Below, piece after piece: positions 12,062-12,912 of a stretch of DNA of 12,912 bases; within the stretch, counting starts at the first letter, position 1, and every line of letters starts with the position of its first letter. The notes under the pieces are model-generated. The model was not told the origin of the DNA, did no database searches, and saw only the letters and a list, made by a program, of their open reading frames with translations. Made by a program: the position numbers and the translations under genes. The stretch is from Methanobacteriota archaeon (lineage in GTDB: Archaea; Thermoplasmatota; Thermoplasmata; RBG-16-68-12). The stretch spans positions 1 to 12,912 of the forward strand of contig VBLZ01000058.1 of the NCBI GenBank assembly GCA_005878515.1. The letters are read 5' to 3'.

Positions 12062-12912
12062 AGTCCAAGAACGCGTTGGACTGGCTCCTCGAAGAGGACC
12101 AACCGTCCGTCCGGTATCTGGCCCTCACCCAGTTGCTCAAAAGACCGCTTGACGATCCCGAGGTCGTCGCCGCGAAGGACATGATCACGAGGAAAGGATG
12201 GGCCGAAGAGATCCTCGCGAATCGGGATCCGGCGGGATGGTGGGTGAGCGGGGAGAGCCTGTATCGGCCGAAGTATCTCTCCGCGAACTGGATGCTCCTC
12301 ATCCTCGCGGACCTCGGACTGACCCGAGCGGATCCGCGGATCGAGAGGGCGTGCGATCTCTGGATCGAACGATTCGCCCGGGAGGATGGCGGATTCGCCA
12401 TGGAAGGTTCCAAGAAAGGCCACCTGTGCACAACCGGGAACGCCACGCGCGCACTCGTGCAATTCGGTTACGGGGACCATCCCGCGGTCCGCAGCGCGTT
12501 CGAGTGGCTTGTGACGAATCGGGACAAGAATGGCGGTTGGAGTTGTTTTGGGAGTGGTCGGAATCTGGATTCGTGGGAGGGCATGAGCGCCTTCGCGATG
12601 TATCCGACAGCGAAATGGACGGAGGGCATGAAAAGCGCCGTCGAACTCGGGGCCGAGTACTACCTGGGGAAGGAACTGCACAAGCAGGGTGGAGAGTACC
12701 CGCCGTGGTACCGGTTCCACTACCCGGTCCATTACTACTATGATCTCCTCGTCGGCCTCGATTTCATCACGGCGCTGGGGTACGGGGACGATCCGCGATT
12801 GCGATTCGCCCTGAAACTTCTGCGGGAGAAGAGGCGGCCAGATGGGAAGTGGAACCTCGACGCGCTCCATCCGGACGTCGAGGGCGGCGTCGCTGAATGG
12901 TACGCGAAACAT
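12058..12912 (+). CDS. Prenyltransferase/squalene-cyclase-like toroid protein, 3' end beyond the window
   Basis: An uninterrupted frame of 285 codons starts at ATG 12058, which overlaps the tag stop as ATGA, and runs off the right edge. It opens MKSKNALDWLLEEDQPSVRY, then GWAEEILANRDPAGWWV, LYRPKYLSANWMLLILADLG, a Gly-rich REDGGFAME and CTTGNATRALVQFGYGDHP, NRDKNGGWSCFG, and GGEYPPWYRFHYPVHYYYDL. Recurrent W/F-bearing helix pairs ending in DGG-F or NGGWS turns are the mark of the alpha-alpha toroid fold of terpene cyclases and prenyltransferase beta subunits. Archaeal proteins of this type are often labelled 'nitrogen fixation protein NifH' by automatic annotation, which this sequence does not support since it has no P-loop or Fe-S cysteines. 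No DxDD catalytic motif is seen, so cyclase activity is doubtful. Coupling to tag is probably fortuitous. Confidence 0.85.
   Translation, partial: MKSKNALDWLLEEDQPSVRYLALTQLLKRPLDDPEVVAAKDMITRKGWAEEILANRDPAGWWVSGESLYRPKYLSANWMLLILADLGLTRADPRIERACDLWIERFAREDGGFAMEGSKKGHLCTTGNATRALVQFGYGDHPAVRSAFEWLVTNRDKNGGWSCFGSGRNLDSWEGMSAFAMYPTAKWTEGMKSAVELGAEYYLGKELHKQGGEYPPWYRFHYPVHYYYDLLVGLDFITALGYGDDPRLRFALKLLREKRRPDGKWNLDALHPDVEGGVAEWYAKH

Noticed and set aside
11989..12912. Minus-strand frame across the right edge
   Set aside because: It is antisense to a plus-strand gene with clear toroid-repeat features and an ATGA link to tag. The minus-strand product is Pro/Arg-rich with no recognisable domain.
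1..12912. CRISPR array or integrase gene explaining the repeats
   Set aside because: The tRNA-like copies are hundreds of bases apart and intervals contain genes, so this is not CRISPR. No tyrosine or serine recombinase motif was found in any frame.

Overview
The window looks archaeal, most likely from a GC-rich uncultivated Thermoplasmatota/Euryarchaeota lineage; I infer this and no rRNA or complete tRNA confirms it. The evidence is TATA-like boxes 25-30 bases upstream of probable leaderless ATGs (1330, 1990, 8950), tRNA 3' ends without an encoded CCA, an archaeal-style RelB/RelE pair, and a toroid protein of the kind often found in archaeal genomes.

Left arm (1 to about 3720): an accessory region built of short cargo blocks. 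Four fragments of one tRNA 3' end (T-loop plus 3' acceptor strand, near 499, 1247, 1838 and 3698) lie in the same orientation and no complete tRNA accompanies them. Between them are a small three-helix membrane protein (606-1064, -), a RelB/RelE-type toxin-antitoxin pair (1330-1811, +), and a zinc-less 3-methyladenine glycosylase relative (1990-2454, +) with a winged-helix protein (2512-3558, -). A partial winged-helix-like gene enters from the left edge. The pattern suggests serial integration or excision at one tRNA gene left of the window.

Middle (3814 to about 8950): a dienelactone-hydrolase-like gene, then the most interesting segment. Two paralogous P-loop GTPases (4717-5637 and 5704-6732) and a third, GTPase-associated-like gene (6744-7607) form a compact + strand cluster. 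It meets a convergent unknown gene (7577-8950, -) with a 31-base overlap. The first GTPase has lost the DxxG (G3) motif that the second keeps, so the pair may be one active and one regulatory subunit. The arrangement resembles the paired-GTPase plus associated-protein neighbourhoods proposed as NTP-dependent conflict or signalling systems; this is inference from motifs and gene order.

Right arm (9122-12912): ordinary metabolic and repair genes. These are a sulfite-oxidase-family molybdenum enzyme (-), a divergent alpha/beta hydrolase with a perfect 10-base inverted repeat between the two, a canonical zinc-containing Tag glycosylase, and, overlapping it by ATGA, a prenyltransferase/squalene-cyclase-like toroid protein that runs off the right edge.
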